A stretch of 64,000 nt of DNA from Cytobacillus oceanisediminis 2691 (lineage in GTDB: Bacteria > Bacillota > Bacilli > Bacillales > Cytobacillaceae). Below the pieces are notes generated by a model. That model saw only the letters and a list, made by a program, of their open reading frames with translations. It was not told the DNA's origin and did no database searches. The translations under genes were made by a program, and so were the position numbers. This document shows, in pieces, positions 1-8,819 of this stretch. How positions within the stretch are numbered: the first letter of the stretch is position 1; each line of letters starts with the position of its first letter. The DNA lies in assembly GCF_000294775.2 (NCBI RefSeq), contig NZ_CP015506.1, positions 3,013,501 to 3,077,500 on the forward strand, given 5' to 3'.

Positions 1-1
1 G

Positions 2-910
2 GAACCTATTTCAAGTGAATACAAGTATTTCCGAAAAGGCCTTATTTTATTTACTTACCTGCATTTAGCAGCAGAACCTGAACTGACAAGAGCACTGGTG
101 GAAAATGAAGTAACAGCTATCGCATATGAAACAGTACAAGCAGGAAATACGCTGCCGCTGCTTACTCCAATGAGTGAAGTAGCTGGAAGAATGTCCGCCC
201 AAATTGGTGCACAGCTTCTAGAGAAAACGAAAGGCGGGAAAGGAATTCTTCTTTCTGGTGTACCAGGCGTTAAGAGAGGAAAGGTTACCGTCATTGGCGG
301 TGGCGTTGCAGGAACAAATGCTGCAAAAATCGCAATGGGTCTGGGTGCTGATGTAACAATCATCGATTTAAGCCCAGATCGCTTGCGCCAAATCGATGAT
401 ATTTTTGGCAGCCAAATCCAAACACTTATGTCTAATCCTTTTAACATTGCCAAGGCGGTTGCAGATTCCGATTTAGTGATTGGAGCTGTACTCATCCCAG
501 GCTCGAAGGCACCGAAACTAGTGACGGAAGAAATGATTAAATCAATGGAGGTAGGATCTGTAGTTGTTGATGTCGCCGTTGACCAAGGAGGTATTATTGA
601 GACAGCTGACAGAGTCACTACTCATGATAACCCAACATATATTAAGCATGGTGTTATCCATTATGCTGTGGCAAACATGCCGGGAGCTGTTCCGCAAACA
701 TCAACTATCGCCCTTACAAATGTGACAGTTCCATACGCGCTGCAAATTGCCAATAAAGGTGTAAAGAAAGCATTGATTGAAAATCCAGCTCTTGCAGCAG
801 GACTGAACACCATTAATGGTGAAGTCACCTATAAAGCTGTAGCAAACGATCTCGGCTATGAATATGTCCAACCGATGAAAATATTAGCCAAAGAGGAAGT
901 TAATAATTAG
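2..910 (+). CDS. ald: Alanine dehydrogenase, 3' portion (5' end outside window)
   Basis: The frame is open from base 2, so the roughly 70 N-terminal residues, including the substrate-binding Lys region, lie before the window. About 302 residues remain, against roughly 370-378 for the family. Visible landmarks are the catalytic-His segment FTYLHLA, the stretch [13 protein letters not shown], the Rossmann loop [11 protein letters not shown] and the active-site segment VAVDQGG. The enzyme makes pyruvate and ammonia reversibly from L-alanine with NAD and is a cytosolic hexamer. In Bacillus it supports alanine catabolism and sporulation. A GTG at base 98 is in frame but internal. No clear hairpin follows the stop. 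Confidence 0.95.
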   Translation, partial: EPISSEYKYFRKGLILFTYLHLAAEPELTRALVENEVTAIAYETVQAGNTLPLLTPMSEVAGRMSAQIGAQLLEKTKGGKGILLSGVPGVKRGKVTVIGGGVAGTNAAKIAMGLGADVTIIDLSPDRLRQIDDIFGSQIQTLMSNPFNIAKAVADSDLVIGAVLIPGSKAPKLVTEEMIKSMEVGSVVVDVAVDQGGIIETADRVTTHDNPTYIKHGVIHYAVANMPGAVPQTSTIALTNVTVPYALQIANKGVKKALIENPALAAGLNTINGEVTYKAVANDLGYEYVQPMKILAKEEVNN

Positions 911-927
911 GAAGCCGCTTAATCCAT

Positions 928-1119
928 TTAGATTTGTTCCATTTTTTTAAACATTAGCCTGGCATATAAGTCAGGCTCTCTTAATGTTTGGCGGATGAAC
1001 GCTGACAAAATGTCTGCATTCCCGTTTTCCGCCATTTTCATCTTAGAAGATATTCCTTTTCTCGGAGAAACACTATCTTCTCTTCCTCTTCTATTAAACA
1101 GTATTAGCTCCATCACCAT
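928..1119 (-). CDS. Possible small hypothetical protein (63 aa)
   Basis: This is a short minus-strand frame convergent with ald, rich in charged residues and without a recognisable domain. Its upstream sequence has no convincing ribosome site for the first ATG. A second ATG two codons later has a GGTGATGG stretch, which overlaps the start region itself. It could be a real small gene or the 3' relic of a longer one. I do not recognise it. Confidence 0.25.
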   Translation of the reverse strand: MVMELILFNRRGREDSVSPRKGISSKMKMAENGNADILSAFIRQTLREPDLYARLMFKKMEQI

Positions 1120-1205
1120 TAATAAGTATGGACTCTTCTAAAAACTATCTAAAGAAGTTCTTTTTTCTCATGTTTTTATTTTAGTACAATCGTTAGTTTT
1201 AAAAA

Positions 1206-1273
1206 AACCTGCCCCTTTAGCCGAATAAGAAAAAAGAGCTGCCGATCCACACTGAATCTCCAACTCTTGCACC
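1206..1273 (-). repeat. Terminator-repeat family, decayed copy 1
   Basis: The plus strand shows the family tail (aacctgcccctttag, then gaataagaaaaaa) and the far end (cttgcacc). The hairpin arms have decayed: GCTGCC is present but its partner is mutated. It starts about 110 bases beyond the stop of the ABC permease and points the same way as that gene. The rest of 1120-1386 holds no recognisable gene. Confidence 0.7.
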
Positions 1274-1386
1274 TGTTATTCTAAGCTCCATTTCTTCACC
1301 AACTTATCATCAATTAACCTTATTAAAAACTTTTTATAGTGCAAAGCTTATTAACCATCCCCAAAATTTTTCAACGCTGCCTAAAA

Positions 1387-2070
1387 CTAAATATCCCCCA
1401 CTTTATCAATCATTTTAATCGAAAGATAAACACTAACGAATCCTAATAGACAAAGCACTGCATTAACAAGGGCAGGGTCAAGAGTGATATTAATAAGAGA
1501 GGAAAAGTTTTGAAACTGCATTAGGAATATGGCACAAATAACGGTTGGAATCGTTGCCCTTTTCCAAATACCAAAGAAGAAGAGCGGAATTAAACTAATT
1601 AGGGCAGTTATAAATGAATGAACAATCATTTTACTAAAATAGGCTGCGAAATCTGCAGCAGTTGGCTGCCCATTAATGATATCAAAAACCTGATCGATCA
1701 AATAGGTTGCCAAGCCGGTCAATACAAAGGATACAAGCGTACAAAGGAAAACAGCCAGCGAGATAAAAAGAATTTTCGCCATAACCAGCTTTTTCCGGCT
1801 TATTGGATAGCCAAACGAAAGAGATATGGTTTTATTCTTATATTCCTCAATGAAAACCTGATTGATAAGAGATGCTCCAAATAGGACAAATCCCAGCTGA
1901 ATCGACACGATCAGCTGAATAACAGCGGAATAATTCTGCCCAAAATCTGCCATTACCATCTTAATAAAAAACACTGGCAAAAACATAAGAATGCCTAGGT
2001 AAATAATCATCTCACCAATAACCATCTTTTGTTTTAATTTTCTCCATTCCAATTCCATCAATTTAAACAA
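1387..2070 (-). CDS. ABC-2 type transporter permease (BcrB/LanE-like)
   Basis: The 227-residue protein has about six hydrophobic segments, which fits ABC-2 permeases of the bacitracin/lantibiotic self-protection type. The first residues (MFKLMELEWRKLKQKM) are a typical cytosolic start for this group, followed by membrane helices. Its start overlaps the end of the ATPase gene by 8 bases, so the two are translationally coupled. The family exports or detaches cell-envelope-active peptides. The nearby two-component system suggests induction by such a compound. The substrate is not readable from sequence. Confidence 0.75.
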   Translation of the reverse strand: MFKLMELEWRKLKQKMVIGEMIIYLGILMFLPVFFIKMVMADFGQNYSAVIQLIVSIQLGFVLFGASLINQVFIEEYKNKTISLSFGYPISRKKLVMAKILFISLAVFLCTLVSFVLTGLATYLIDQVFDIINGQPTAADFAAYFSKMIVHSFITALISLIPLFFFGIWKRATIPTVICAIFLMQFQNFSSLINITLDPALVNAVLCLLGFVSVYLSIKMIDKVGDI

Positions 2071-2989
2071 TTATTTCACCTCCATGAATTTGACGATAAA
2101 AATAGTCTTCCAGTGTGCTTGTATGTTTTTGTATTTCCTCTAGCTCAATATCATGCAGAATTAAGATTTTTGTAATCTCACTTTGAGACTGGGTTACATC
2201 ATAAATCCGAACTCTTCTGTCACCTACAATCTTTATATTGGATATGCGGAGTTCATGTACAAGCAAATACGCTGTTCTATCGGCGTCTGGTGTGACAATT
2301 TCAATATAATCCGCTCTTTGCTTCCTAATCTCTGCTAAGCTCACTTCATTCACCAGTTTTCCATTTTGAATCACACCAACCCGATCAACAATCTGTTCAA
2401 TTTCTCCTAAAATATGACTGGACAGAAGAAAGGTAATCCCATATTCCTTGTTCAGCATCCGAATTAAATCACGCATATCTTTAATGCCAATTGGATCCAG
2501 ACCGTTTGTCGGTTCATCCAAAATAATCAGCTCAGGCTTGGTGATAATGGCTCTTACAATCCCAAGGCGCTGTTTCATCCCAAGGGAAAAATCCTTAACC
2601 ACTTTATCTTCAATTCCTTTTAATTGGACCAATTCCAAAGCTTGTGTAATAGCCTTTTTATCATAATAACCTAAATATTCACAGTGAAGCTCCAGATTCT
2701 CCATTGCTGTTAAATGCTCGAAAAAAATGGGATATTCAATTATACTCCCTACTCGTTTTAAGCCTGACTTATTGGTTTCTGTGAGTTTTTTTCCAAACAA
2801 TAAAATTTCTCCCTTAGAAGGAATAAGCAATCCTGTGAGCATTTTCATGATCGTTGTTTTTCCAGCACCATTCTGACCAAGAAATCCATATATCTCCCCT
2901 TTTTTGATATGAAGGTTTACATTCGATACGAGTGTTATACCTTTCACGGTTTTCGTTAATCCATTTGTTTGAACAACGTAATCCATCAT
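2063..2989 (-). CDS. ABC transporter ATP-binding protein (BcrA/LanF-like)
   Basis: The 308-residue ATPase shows Walker A (GQNGAGKTT near residue 38), the signature FSLGMKQRLGI, Walker B (LIILDEPTNGLDPIG) and an H-loop (LLSSHILGEIEQI). A C-terminal extension of about 90 residues is typical of BcrA/LanF ATPases. It is the first gene of a two-gene operon with the overlapping permease. A good AGGAGG-like site (cctcct on the plus strand, just before the start) supports the ATG. About 200 bases, including a terminator, separate it from the histidine kinase gene, so it probably has its own promoter under the adjacent regulator. Confidence 0.9.
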   Translation of the reverse strand: MMDYVVQTNGLTKTVKGITLVSNVNLHIKKGEIYGFLGQNGAGKTTIMKMLTGLLIPSKGEILLFGKKLTETNKSGLKRVGSIIEYPIFFEHLTAMENLELHCEYLGYYDKKAITQALELVQLKGIEDKVVKDFSLGMKQRLGIVRAIITKPELIILDEPTNGLDPIGIKDMRDLIRMLNKEYGITFLLSSHILGEIEQIVDRVGVIQNGKLVNEVSLAEIRKQRADYIEIVTPDADRTAYLLVHELRISNIKIVGDRRVRIYDVTQSQSEITKILILHDIELEEIQKHTSTLEDYFYRQIHGGEIIV

Positions 2990-3150
2990 TTAGACCTCCT
3001 TTATTACTTTTATCTTAATCAGAGATACTGACTTTTTTCTTTCTCATTTCTTACATGTTTCTTAAGTTGGAATTTTTTACATCATCCAGAGGCAGATATG
3101 TACCAAGATAGCGTGGCTATCTAATCATGTCACCAAAAAATAGGCAAAAG

Positions 3151-3184
3151 TAAAAAAGAGCCGTTCCAGCAGAACACCTCTTTC
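3151..3184 (-). terminator. Rho-independent terminator of the kinase-regulator operon
   Basis: Read on the minus strand, AAAGAG..GTTC pairs with GAAC..CTCTTT around a 5-base loop, followed by a T-run. It lies about 10 bases beyond the kinase stop and separates the two-component operon from the ABC operon. Confidence 0.85.
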
Positions 3185-3192
3185 AAGCAGTC

Positions 3193-4128
3193 TTAATATA
3201 TCATTTGTTTAAAGATACATATGAAAGCCGTTTTCTCAAAGGGTTTGCTTCTTAAGTGTATCGAACCATTCATTGCTTCTGTTAAACGCTTCGAGATGCT
3301 TAAGCCTAGACCGCTTCCTTGAAATTGTGGATTTCTGGCATCATCCAGTGTATAAAGCCTGTCAAATACACGATCCTGATGCACCTCTGCAATCCCTTTT
3401 CCTTTATCCCAGATCTCTACAGCAATGGACCCTTTATCTTCTCGAAGTGTTAAACCAAATACTCCCCCATCACTTCCATACCGAATAGAATTAGAAATTA
3501 AATTGCTGAGTATTCGATTTAAAGCATGTTCATTGCCGAGGATGTAAAAATTCCGTTCCGGGATATCAATTTCTACCTGAAGACCCTTTGAAAGGAGCAA
3601 ATCATAATAATCCAAAACATTCTTCCTGCAAATCTCATTAAGAGATATCTTGCTTAATGGAATCATATAATCATTGGATTCTATTTTGACAAGGTCAAAA
3701 AATTGATTAAGTAATGAGATTAACCCCACTACTTTATCATGAAGCCGTAAAATGGCCTTTTCCTTCTCATCCTCACTTAACTTATCATCCAGCTTAAGTT
3801 TCTCCACATAACCTAAAATAACAGTTAGTGGTGTCTTCAAATCATGTGACATATTGGATATCATCTTCCTTAAGCTGTCTTTTGTACTTGCGTAATCCGC
3901 AAATACCTTTTGGTTGTATGCCAATAGCCGGTTTATTTGAATGAGTAAAAACTGTATGGAATGCTGGTCTGTTTGCAATAACACTTTTTCAGCTGTCTTG
4001 TGCTCTATGATTTCTGCTAACTTTTCACTTATTTCATGTAAATGGTTATTTATTTTTTTTCGGGAAACATACTGGATTATATTCATGACGAGTAAGAAAG
4101 TAATCAGCACACTAAGCGCAAGGATCAT
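3193..4128 (-). CDS. Sensor histidine kinase with one membrane helix
   Basis: The 311-residue kinase has one hydrophobic N-terminal segment (residues 1-20), a coiled linker, a HisKA domain with phospho-acceptor His95 (SHDLKTPLTVILGY) and a HATPase_c domain (N-box LISNSIRYG, G-boxes DKGKGIA and GSGLGLSIS). There is no extracytoplasmic sensor domain. Comparable kinases linked to lantibiotic or bacitracin exporters sense through the membrane or the transporter. It follows the response regulator gene by 3 bases and ends at a terminator. The likely job is control of the adjacent ABC exporter. Confidence 0.88.
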   Translation of the reverse strand: MILALSVLITFLLVMNIIQYVSRKKINNHLHEISEKLAEIIEHKTAEKVLLQTDQHSIQFLLIQINRLLAYNQKVFADYASTKDSLRKMISNMSHDLKTPLTVILGYVEKLKLDDKLSEDEKEKAILRLHDKVVGLISLLNQFFDLVKIESNDYMIPLSKISLNEICRKNVLDYYDLLLSKGLQVEIDIPERNFYILGNEHALNRILSNLISNSIRYGSDGGVFGLTLREDKGSIAVEIWDKGKGIAEVHQDRVFDRLYTLDDARNPQFQGSGLGLSISKRLTEAMNGSIHLRSKPFEKTAFICIFKQMIY

Positions 4129-4131
4129 AAA

Positions 4132-4827
4132 TTATTCTCCTAATTTATATCCGATCCCCCAAATTGTCCGAATATACTGCGGGTTAGACGGATCCTTTTC
4201 AATTTTTTCACGAAGCCTTCTTATATGAACATTTATTACATTTTCATTACCATAATAATCATCTTGCCAAATAAACTGGTAGATTTGCTCCTTTGTAAAC
4301 ACTCTGCTCTGATTTGTCATAAAAAGCTTTAAAATATGAAATTCTTTGGATGTTAGCTGGGCAATCTTATCCTTCACCTGTACAGAAAAGGTGGATAAGT
4401 CGAGGGAAAGTTCTTTAAATTGGATAATTGCGGGAGCGGAATGGTTCGTAGCGGGAATATATTGCGTTGCTCTTCGAATCGCTGCATGCACTCTGGCAGT
4501 CAGTTCAATCATGGAAATAGGTTTACTGATATAATCATCTGCACCAAAACCAAGACCTAAAGCTTTGTCCAGGTCACTTCCTTTTGCTGATATAATCAAA
4601 ACAGGAAGTAAGCTTTTTTCTCTGACTTTTTTTAAGATATCCATACCACTAAATTTAGGAAGCATTAAATCAAGCAGGATTAAATCGAACTCTTCTTTCT
4701 TAAAGAGAGATAATGCCTCCTCTCCATCAAATGCGGTAAGTACTTTAAAATTCTCCTGTTCTAAGTGATCCTTTATCAATTTATTAATTTCCCGGTCGTC
4801 TTCCACAAGCAAAATACGTTTTTGCAT
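4132..4827 (-). CDS. OmpR/PhoB-family response regulator
   Basis: The receiver domain has the acidic pair D10/D11, phospho-acceptor D53 (LLDLMLPK) and the conserved Lys of the SKP motif. It is followed by a winged-helix Trans_reg_C domain ending near RTIWGIGYKLG. I chose the ATG at 4827 (MQKRILLVEDD) because the family begins there; a GTG ten codons upstream is an alternative. It is the first gene of the pair with the downstream kinase. It probably activates the ABC exporter promoter between 2990 and 3150. Confidence 0.9.
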   Translation of the reverse strand: MQKRILLVEDDREINKLIKDHLEQENFKVLTAFDGEEALSLFKKEEFDLILLDLMLPKFSGMDILKKVREKSLLPVLIISAKGSDLDKALGLGFGADDYISKPISMIELTARVHAAIRRATQYIPATNHSAPAIIQFKELSLDLSTFSVQVKDKIAQLTSKEFHILKLFMTNQSRVFTKEQIYQFIWQDDYYGNENVINVHIRRLREKIEKDPSNPQYIRTIWGIGYKLGE

Positions 4828-5014
4828 ACTTCCACATCCATTCACTTCTTTTAACACAGCCTATCATATACGTTTTTCTATTACTGTATTTCGATACTAT
4901 ACACAAAATTCCTTCTTTCAAAAACCAAGTAGCTTGGAAATGTTTTACTTACATTTTATTAATATTAACAACGAAAAATAAAAAGGCATTAAGGCTAGAA
5001 AAGGTGGTGGAAAA

Positions 5015-5236
5015 ATGCAGCAACAACAACAGCAAATTTGGTTTCCATTAGTTGCATCAATTGGTATCGGTGCAGCAGCGTTCTATAGTATGACCAGGGG
5101 GCAAGGTACGGGGCAAACCCTTCAACAATTTATACCATTGGCAGCAGGAATGGGTGGTAATCAGGCCACACAGATGCAACAAAATCAGCAAAACAACCAA
5201 CAAAATAAATTAAATTCAAATAACCAATTACAATAA
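5015..5236 (+). CDS. Small Gln/Asn-rich membrane-anchored protein (73 aa)
   Basis: A strong AAGGTGG site lies 7-8 bases before the ATG. The protein begins with a run of Gln, has one hydrophobic stretch (FPLVASIGIGAAAFYSM) and ends in a low-complexity Gln/Asn tail. It resembles short membrane proteins of unknown role common in Bacillus. I do not recognise a named family with certainty. A strong terminator at 5290 closes the transcript, which supports a real monocistronic gene. Confidence 0.75.
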   Translation: MQQQQQQIWFPLVASIGIGAAAFYSMTRGQGTGQTLQQFIPLAAGMGGNQATQMQQNQQNNQQNKLNSNNQLQ

Positions 5237-5289
5237 AAACCCTTTTTTCACAGAAGGTTTTTCAATAAGAAAGTATATTTTTTTATAAA

Positions 5290-5325
5290 GAAAGCGACCA
5301 TATTTTTAAGGCTGGTCGCTTTTTA
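5290..5325 (+). terminator. Rho-independent terminator after the small membrane protein
   Basis: The arms AAAGCGACCA and TGGTCGCTTT pair perfectly (10 bp) around an 11-base loop, followed by TTTT. Confidence 0.9.
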
Positions 5326-5355
5326 AAAAACATTACTGGAATAACTTAATTATTA

Positions 5356-5420
5356 ACTACCTGCCCCTTTAGTTAAATAATAAAAAGTCTCCTGATTTGG
5401 CAGCTGCTCTTGAAAGAAAC
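5356..5420 (-). repeat. Terminator-repeat family, decayed copy 2
   Basis: The tail (ctgcccctttagttaaataataaaaa) and the GGCAGC arm are kept. The partner arm is mutated to gtctcc. It lies immediately downstream, in minus-strand sense, of the membrane-protein relic at 5437. Confidence 0.7.
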
Positions 5421-5436
5421 ATCTCACATTGATGTT

Positions 5437-5695
5437 TCAGGTGAAGCAGATGTCATAAAAAGAACTCCATCTGAAAAGCAGGAATAAATATTTTCGCCAT
5501 ATTCTTAAACCACTGAATCCGATCGTCTCCATAAAGGAAACGGCAACTGTGGATAAAAGGACCCGACAATCAGGGCGAGAACTCTTTTCTTCCATACTTG
5601 TAAACCTAATCCTGCAGCCGTATCATCTACAAATGACAGCAACAAGATCGAGATAATAACGGCAAATTGGATATCACCCCATCCCTAGGCATACA
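5437..5695 (-). pseudogene. Relic of a membrane-protein gene
   Basis: Minus-strand translation gives a hydrophobic, protein-like stretch (GDIQFAVIISILLLSFVDD, then GLQVWKKRVLALIVGSFYPQ) preceded by an in-frame TAG near 5683. The frame shifts after PFP to continue as METIGFSGLRIWRKYLF, ending at a TGA at 5437-5439. Two frames carrying one continuous membrane-protein-like sequence, a nonsense codon and no start indicate a decayed gene. I do not recognise the family. Confidence 0.55.
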
Positions 5696-5852
5696 TGCTT
5701 CCTAAAAGTCAAACTAGTGCAGCAGGATTGGCTTAAAGTTATTGGGCATATTAAAAAAATCCAACAAGTTTATTATTAAATTGTATTAAAAACAGTAAAA
5801 AAGGCTGTTTTTGACATACTATATATTAGGTATGTTCCTAGGAGTGGTATCA

Positions 5853-6149
5853 ATGAGGAAAATAAATAAATTAGCCGGCCTATGCTGGGACGGATTAACT
5901 TTAAAACATGTTTCTCACAAAGGGATTGTTATTCCTTATGTATTATTTTTTATTATCACATTAATTTTTGAGCTGTTTTTATCTGCTTTGTTCATTTTAT
6001 CTTTTTTTCTATTCAGTACATATGGATACAATCCTAATATTCAATACTATATGAACGCTGTAATTTTGATTCTTATGTTAGTCATTACAGTTCCATTGCT
6101 AATTACAATAATGAAAGTACACAATAAGGTTTTTTTGAAAAAAGAATAA
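5853..6149 (+). CDS. Small two-helix membrane protein (98 aa)
   Basis: The start at 5853 is preferred over 5811 because TAGGAGTGG lies 5-8 bases upstream of it. The protein has two long hydrophobic segments (about residues 28-60 and 68-90) and charged ends. No family is recognised. It stands alone on the plus strand among minus-strand genes. 6150-6320 holds nothing identifiable. Confidence 0.5.
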   Translation: MRKINKLAGLCWDGLTLKHVSHKGIVIPYVLFFIITLIFELFLSALFILSFFLFSTYGYNPNIQYYMNAVILILMLVITVPLLITIMKVHNKVFLKKE

Positions 6150-6320
6150 GTATACATCGTTAATAAATCAATGTTTGAATCTCTTATATAGGAATACTTC
6201 TCTATTGCTTAATATATTCATTATTGTGCTTTACCCAGTGTGTCTTTGTATGGAGCTACCCTACTTCTTTCATCTTTTCAACATTAGGAATAACTTTATT
6301 TATTTCTGACATGTCTATAT

Positions 6321-6360
6321 ACAAGAAGCCGCCTGGGCTTGGCAATTGATTTTAAGCACC
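6321..6360 (-). repeat. Terminator-repeat family, partial copy 3
   Basis: Only the hairpin (GCCGCCTGG...TTGGC) and far end (ttttaagcacc) are kept. It lies 37 bases downstream of the DUF3626-like stop, in the same sense. Confidence 0.6.
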
Positions 6361-6396
6361 CATTACTTTAAGTGTAATAATTCAAAAAAGGCAGCT

Positions 6397-7482
6397 TTAA
6401 TCTAATGGCTTTCCATACCTCACTAAAACGTGCCACAATAGTTTTAATTCCTGAAGTACCTCCTTATGATCCCCACGTTCCCTCCAAGATGCCGGATTGC
6501 GTATTAAGTCCATTACAGCAGTTCCAATTATGCTCGCATCGATAACATTATTTTTTTGTCCAATGAGTTTTGCTAAGGAGGGCATAGATGGGCCTCTAAA
6601 ATCTTTTGGAACTTCTTCTATCATAAGTGCAAATCCCTTATGCCAATACAGTTGAATGGAATATTTAAAGCACAGTTGTTCTAAGATTCTCCCTATATGA
6701 GTTTTCTTAAAAGAAGGGTCTGCAACAAGCAAATCCACGTCTTCTTTAAGTGAGATATCTCCATGAATCTGGGCTTCAATATAGTGATTAAGATTTCGAT
6801 TTGGCTTTTTGGTTGCTGGGTCTGTAAACGGTCGTTCTAGATTAACCAGTAAATGATTTACTAATCTAACTGGAGTCAGATTTCTTTCACCAATTGCAAA
6901 ATCTCTTACGAACGCCTCTTTTAAAAGAGCAGCCAAAATCATGTCAAACTCTTTATAAGTTCCCTTTTCTTTTGGGTCTTGATGCGAATCTAAATATGTA
7001 TAGGTAGAACGATATGAAACCTTAGGGGATAGAAGAAAATAGCATGAACCAAAACGTGGGGAAGGTCCATCTGGGTGCAACATCAAATTCAATGCACCAT
7101 ATTTAGGACGATGGTTATTGGTTATGCCCTGCAGGTGATATGCACCTTCAAAAATTCTCTTCTCCCAAAGGTCTCGTTCACCACCTGGGTAAGCAGATAC
7201 ACTGCCGTTAGACAAACCTGTTTCAAACTGGCTCTTATATATTCCAGACTCTAACAGTGCTTCAGCAACACTTTTCATAGATGAATCTGGCCTATCTGGG
7301 TGAAAATGTAATCCTATTCTTGCATGGGCCTTTAATTTATTTACAGCATTTTTAAATGTTTCATCCGAAATATTAGACATTTTTAATATGTGATTTATTG
7401 TCTTTTTAGCTTCATAGGTATAGTCCTGTGCATATTTTGTAATATTTTCCAAAGCTAATGATTGTGACCTTGATAATTCCAT
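6397..7482 (-). CDS. DUF3626-like protein, function unknown
   Basis: This 361-residue protein has the hallmarks I associate with DUF3626: HFHPDRP near residue 60, a YKSQFETGLSNGS segment, GGERDLWEKRIF, and GALNLMLHPDGPSPRFGSCY. The His/Asp/Glu-rich conserved motifs suggest an enzymatic fold, but no activity is established that I can name. It has no signal peptide or membrane segment. It is monocistronic, with a decayed terminator-repeat after the stop. The family assignment is from memory of motif patterns. Confidence 0.6.
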   Translation of the reverse strand: MELSRSQSLALENITKYAQDYTYEAKKTINHILKMSNISDETFKNAVNKLKAHARIGLHFHPDRPDSSMKSVAEALLESGIYKSQFETGLSNGSVSAYPGGERDLWEKRIFEGAYHLQGITNNHRPKYGALNLMLHPDGPSPRFGSCYFLLSPKVSYRSTYTYLDSHQDPKEKGTYKEFDMILAALLKEAFVRDFAIGERNLTPVRLVNHLLVNLERPFTDPATKKPNRNLNHYIEAQIHGDISLKEDVDLLVADPSFKKTHIGRILEQLCFKYSIQLYWHKGFALMIEEVPKDFRGPSMPSLAKLIGQKNNVIDASIIGTAVMDLIRNPASWRERGDHKEVLQELKLLWHVLVRYGKPLD

Positions 7483-7555
7483 AAATTAATGAATCTCTCC
7501 TTTCATCGGATTAAATCAATAATTCAGCAAGGATTCCTTATTTTCCTTCTTAAAC

Positions 7556-7640
7556 AAATCTGCCCCGTTTGTGCAATAAGAAAAATGCTGCCTGGATTGG
7601 CAGCATTAACTTCAACTCTTGATTTATGTACAAAGCTTTA
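7556..7640 (-). repeat. Terminator-repeat family, copy 4 (well preserved)
   Basis: The hairpin ATGCTGCC...GGCAGCAT at 7585-7606 is intact, and the tail ctgccccgtttgtgcaataag is conserved. It lies downstream, in sense, of the IS110/gene relic at 7684. Confidence 0.8.
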
Positions 7641-7683
7641 TATATCAACCAACGGGTCTAGCCTTTATAATTAGAAACAGATT

Positions 7684-7905
7684 ATTCTTTTGTAAAAAGC
7701 TTAGGGTCAATTTGGTCAATAACAGAAGCTGCATTATAAAAATACCCCATTTCAAGTTTGTCTTCATATGTTAGTTCCGTTTGACAATCATTTTCTATCT
7801 CACTAATATTCTTTCCGCCACATGCTTGAATTTCGCGATATCCACCCCTATAATCAGGGTGTAAGGAGTAACTTGAGCAATCTTCTTATTCTGGTTATAA
7901 TTCAT
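7684..7905 (-). pseudogene. IS110-family transposase N-terminus fused to an unrelated gene tail
   Basis: A good AGGAGG site precedes an ATG at 7905. The first 24 or so residues read MNYNQNKKIAQVTPYTLIIG followed by VDIAKFKHVA, the characteristic start of Bacillus IS110-type (DEDD) transposases. Homology stops there. A different frame then carries GGKNISEIENDCQTELTY up to a stop at 7684, probably the C-terminus of another protein. The junction shows an IS element truncated within about 75 bases of its start codon. Confidence 0.65.
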
Positions 7906-7912
7906 TTTAATG

Positions 7913-8022
7913 CCTCCTGGTATTTGAGTAATGTCCTTTTCGCTTGCCGGCTTCAGGACTCTCTCATTCTACCAAGAGGTTATTTTTTTGTTCAAACTCC
8001 ATTTTCCTTCATTACAGGAATG
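7913..8022 (-). mobile_element. IS110-type element end (non-coding, upstream of the transposase relic)
   Basis: The segment cttcaggactctctcattct and its flanks precede the transposase start. It recurs with about 85% identity by eye at 51333-51408. It abuts terminator-repeat copy 5 at exactly the same base position as in the second locus. Confidence 0.55.
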
Positions 8023-8072
8023 CTGCCCCGTTTGTTCAAAAAGAAAAATCCACCTGGTATGGCAGTCTCTGC
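8022..8072 (-). repeat. Terminator-repeat family, decayed copy 5
   Basis: The tail ctgccccgtttgttcaaa is kept and the hairpin is weakened (ccacctggtatggcag). It begins about 16 bases downstream of the Crp/Fnr gene stop and is joined at its tail to an IS110 end. Confidence 0.7.
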
Positions 8073-8087
8073 AAAAAATCCAGATTT

Positions 8088-8795
8088 TTATCTATCCTCT
8101 TTTAATGCACATTTTAGACGTGCGCCATGAACTTCCATTGTTCCTCGCCTTCCTGCTTTGCGTACAATTCCTTCCGCATTCAATTCATTTAAAAGGGCTG
8201 TCACTGTTTCACGAATACTGCCCATCATCATTGCTAATTCTTGATGAGTGATGTGAATATCGAGTGCAATCCAATCTCCCGGGTTTCTGCCTGACGATTT
8301 ATCCCCAAACTTTTCTGTAAGTTTATTTAACAGGAATAAAAGGCGTTTCTTTACACTGCTATATGCCATATACTCTAATAACTCTTCGACTTCCTTTAAA
8401 CGGCTGGAGATTATTTCAAGTAGCTTTAATGCAATACCTGGATTTTCGCATATTATTTTTTCAAACTGCACTCTATCTATTCTGCAAATAACAGAATCTT
8501 CCCATGTCTCAGCATATAAATTTTCAGAACCTGTTGTAAACGTACCAATCTCTCCAAACACATGCCCACTTTCTAAAATATCAATTGTAAACTCTTTCCC
8601 GCTTTCAGTTAATCTATACAAACGAACTTTACCCGATTTGATCAAATACAATATCTTTTGATTCATATGAGGAGAACTAATAATGGTACCCTTTTTCATA
8701 ACTTTTATTGGTGTGACCGGTTCATATTTCTTTAATTCTTCCAAGGCTAGATCCCCAAAAAGCTGTATTCTCGATAAATACTTAATCTTATCCAT
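8088..8795 (-). CDS. Crp/Fnr-family transcriptional regulator
   Basis: The 235-residue protein has an N-terminal cyclic-nucleotide-binding-type beta-roll (residues about 10-125, with SGKVRLYRL and GHVFGEIGTF) and a C-terminal HTH_Crp domain (ITHQELAMMMGSIRETVTALLN). There is no Cys cluster for an Fe-S centre, so it is not a classical Fnr. A GGGAGGG site precedes the ATG. A perfect 8-bp palindrome lies 25 bases upstream, a good candidate operator. The gene was originally divergent from the DoxX-type gene at 11351, before an IS21 element entered between them. Confidence 0.88.
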   Translation of the reverse strand: MDKIKYLSRIQLFGDLALEELKKYEPVTPIKVMKKGTIISSPHMNQKILYLIKSGKVRLYRLTESGKEFTIDILESGHVFGEIGTFTTGSENLYAETWEDSVICRIDRVQFEKIICENPGIALKLLEIISSRLKEVEELLEYMAYSSVKKRLLFLLNKLTEKFGDKSSGRNPGDWIALDIHITHQELAMMMGSIRETVTALLNELNAEGIVRKAGRRGTMEVHGARLKCALKEDR

Positions 8796-8819
8796 AGAGC
8801 CCTCCCAAAATTCTGCGGA

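Noticed and set aside
55-618. Minus-strand open frame of 187 codons
   Set aside because: It is the antisense shadow of ald, whose protein sequence is clear.
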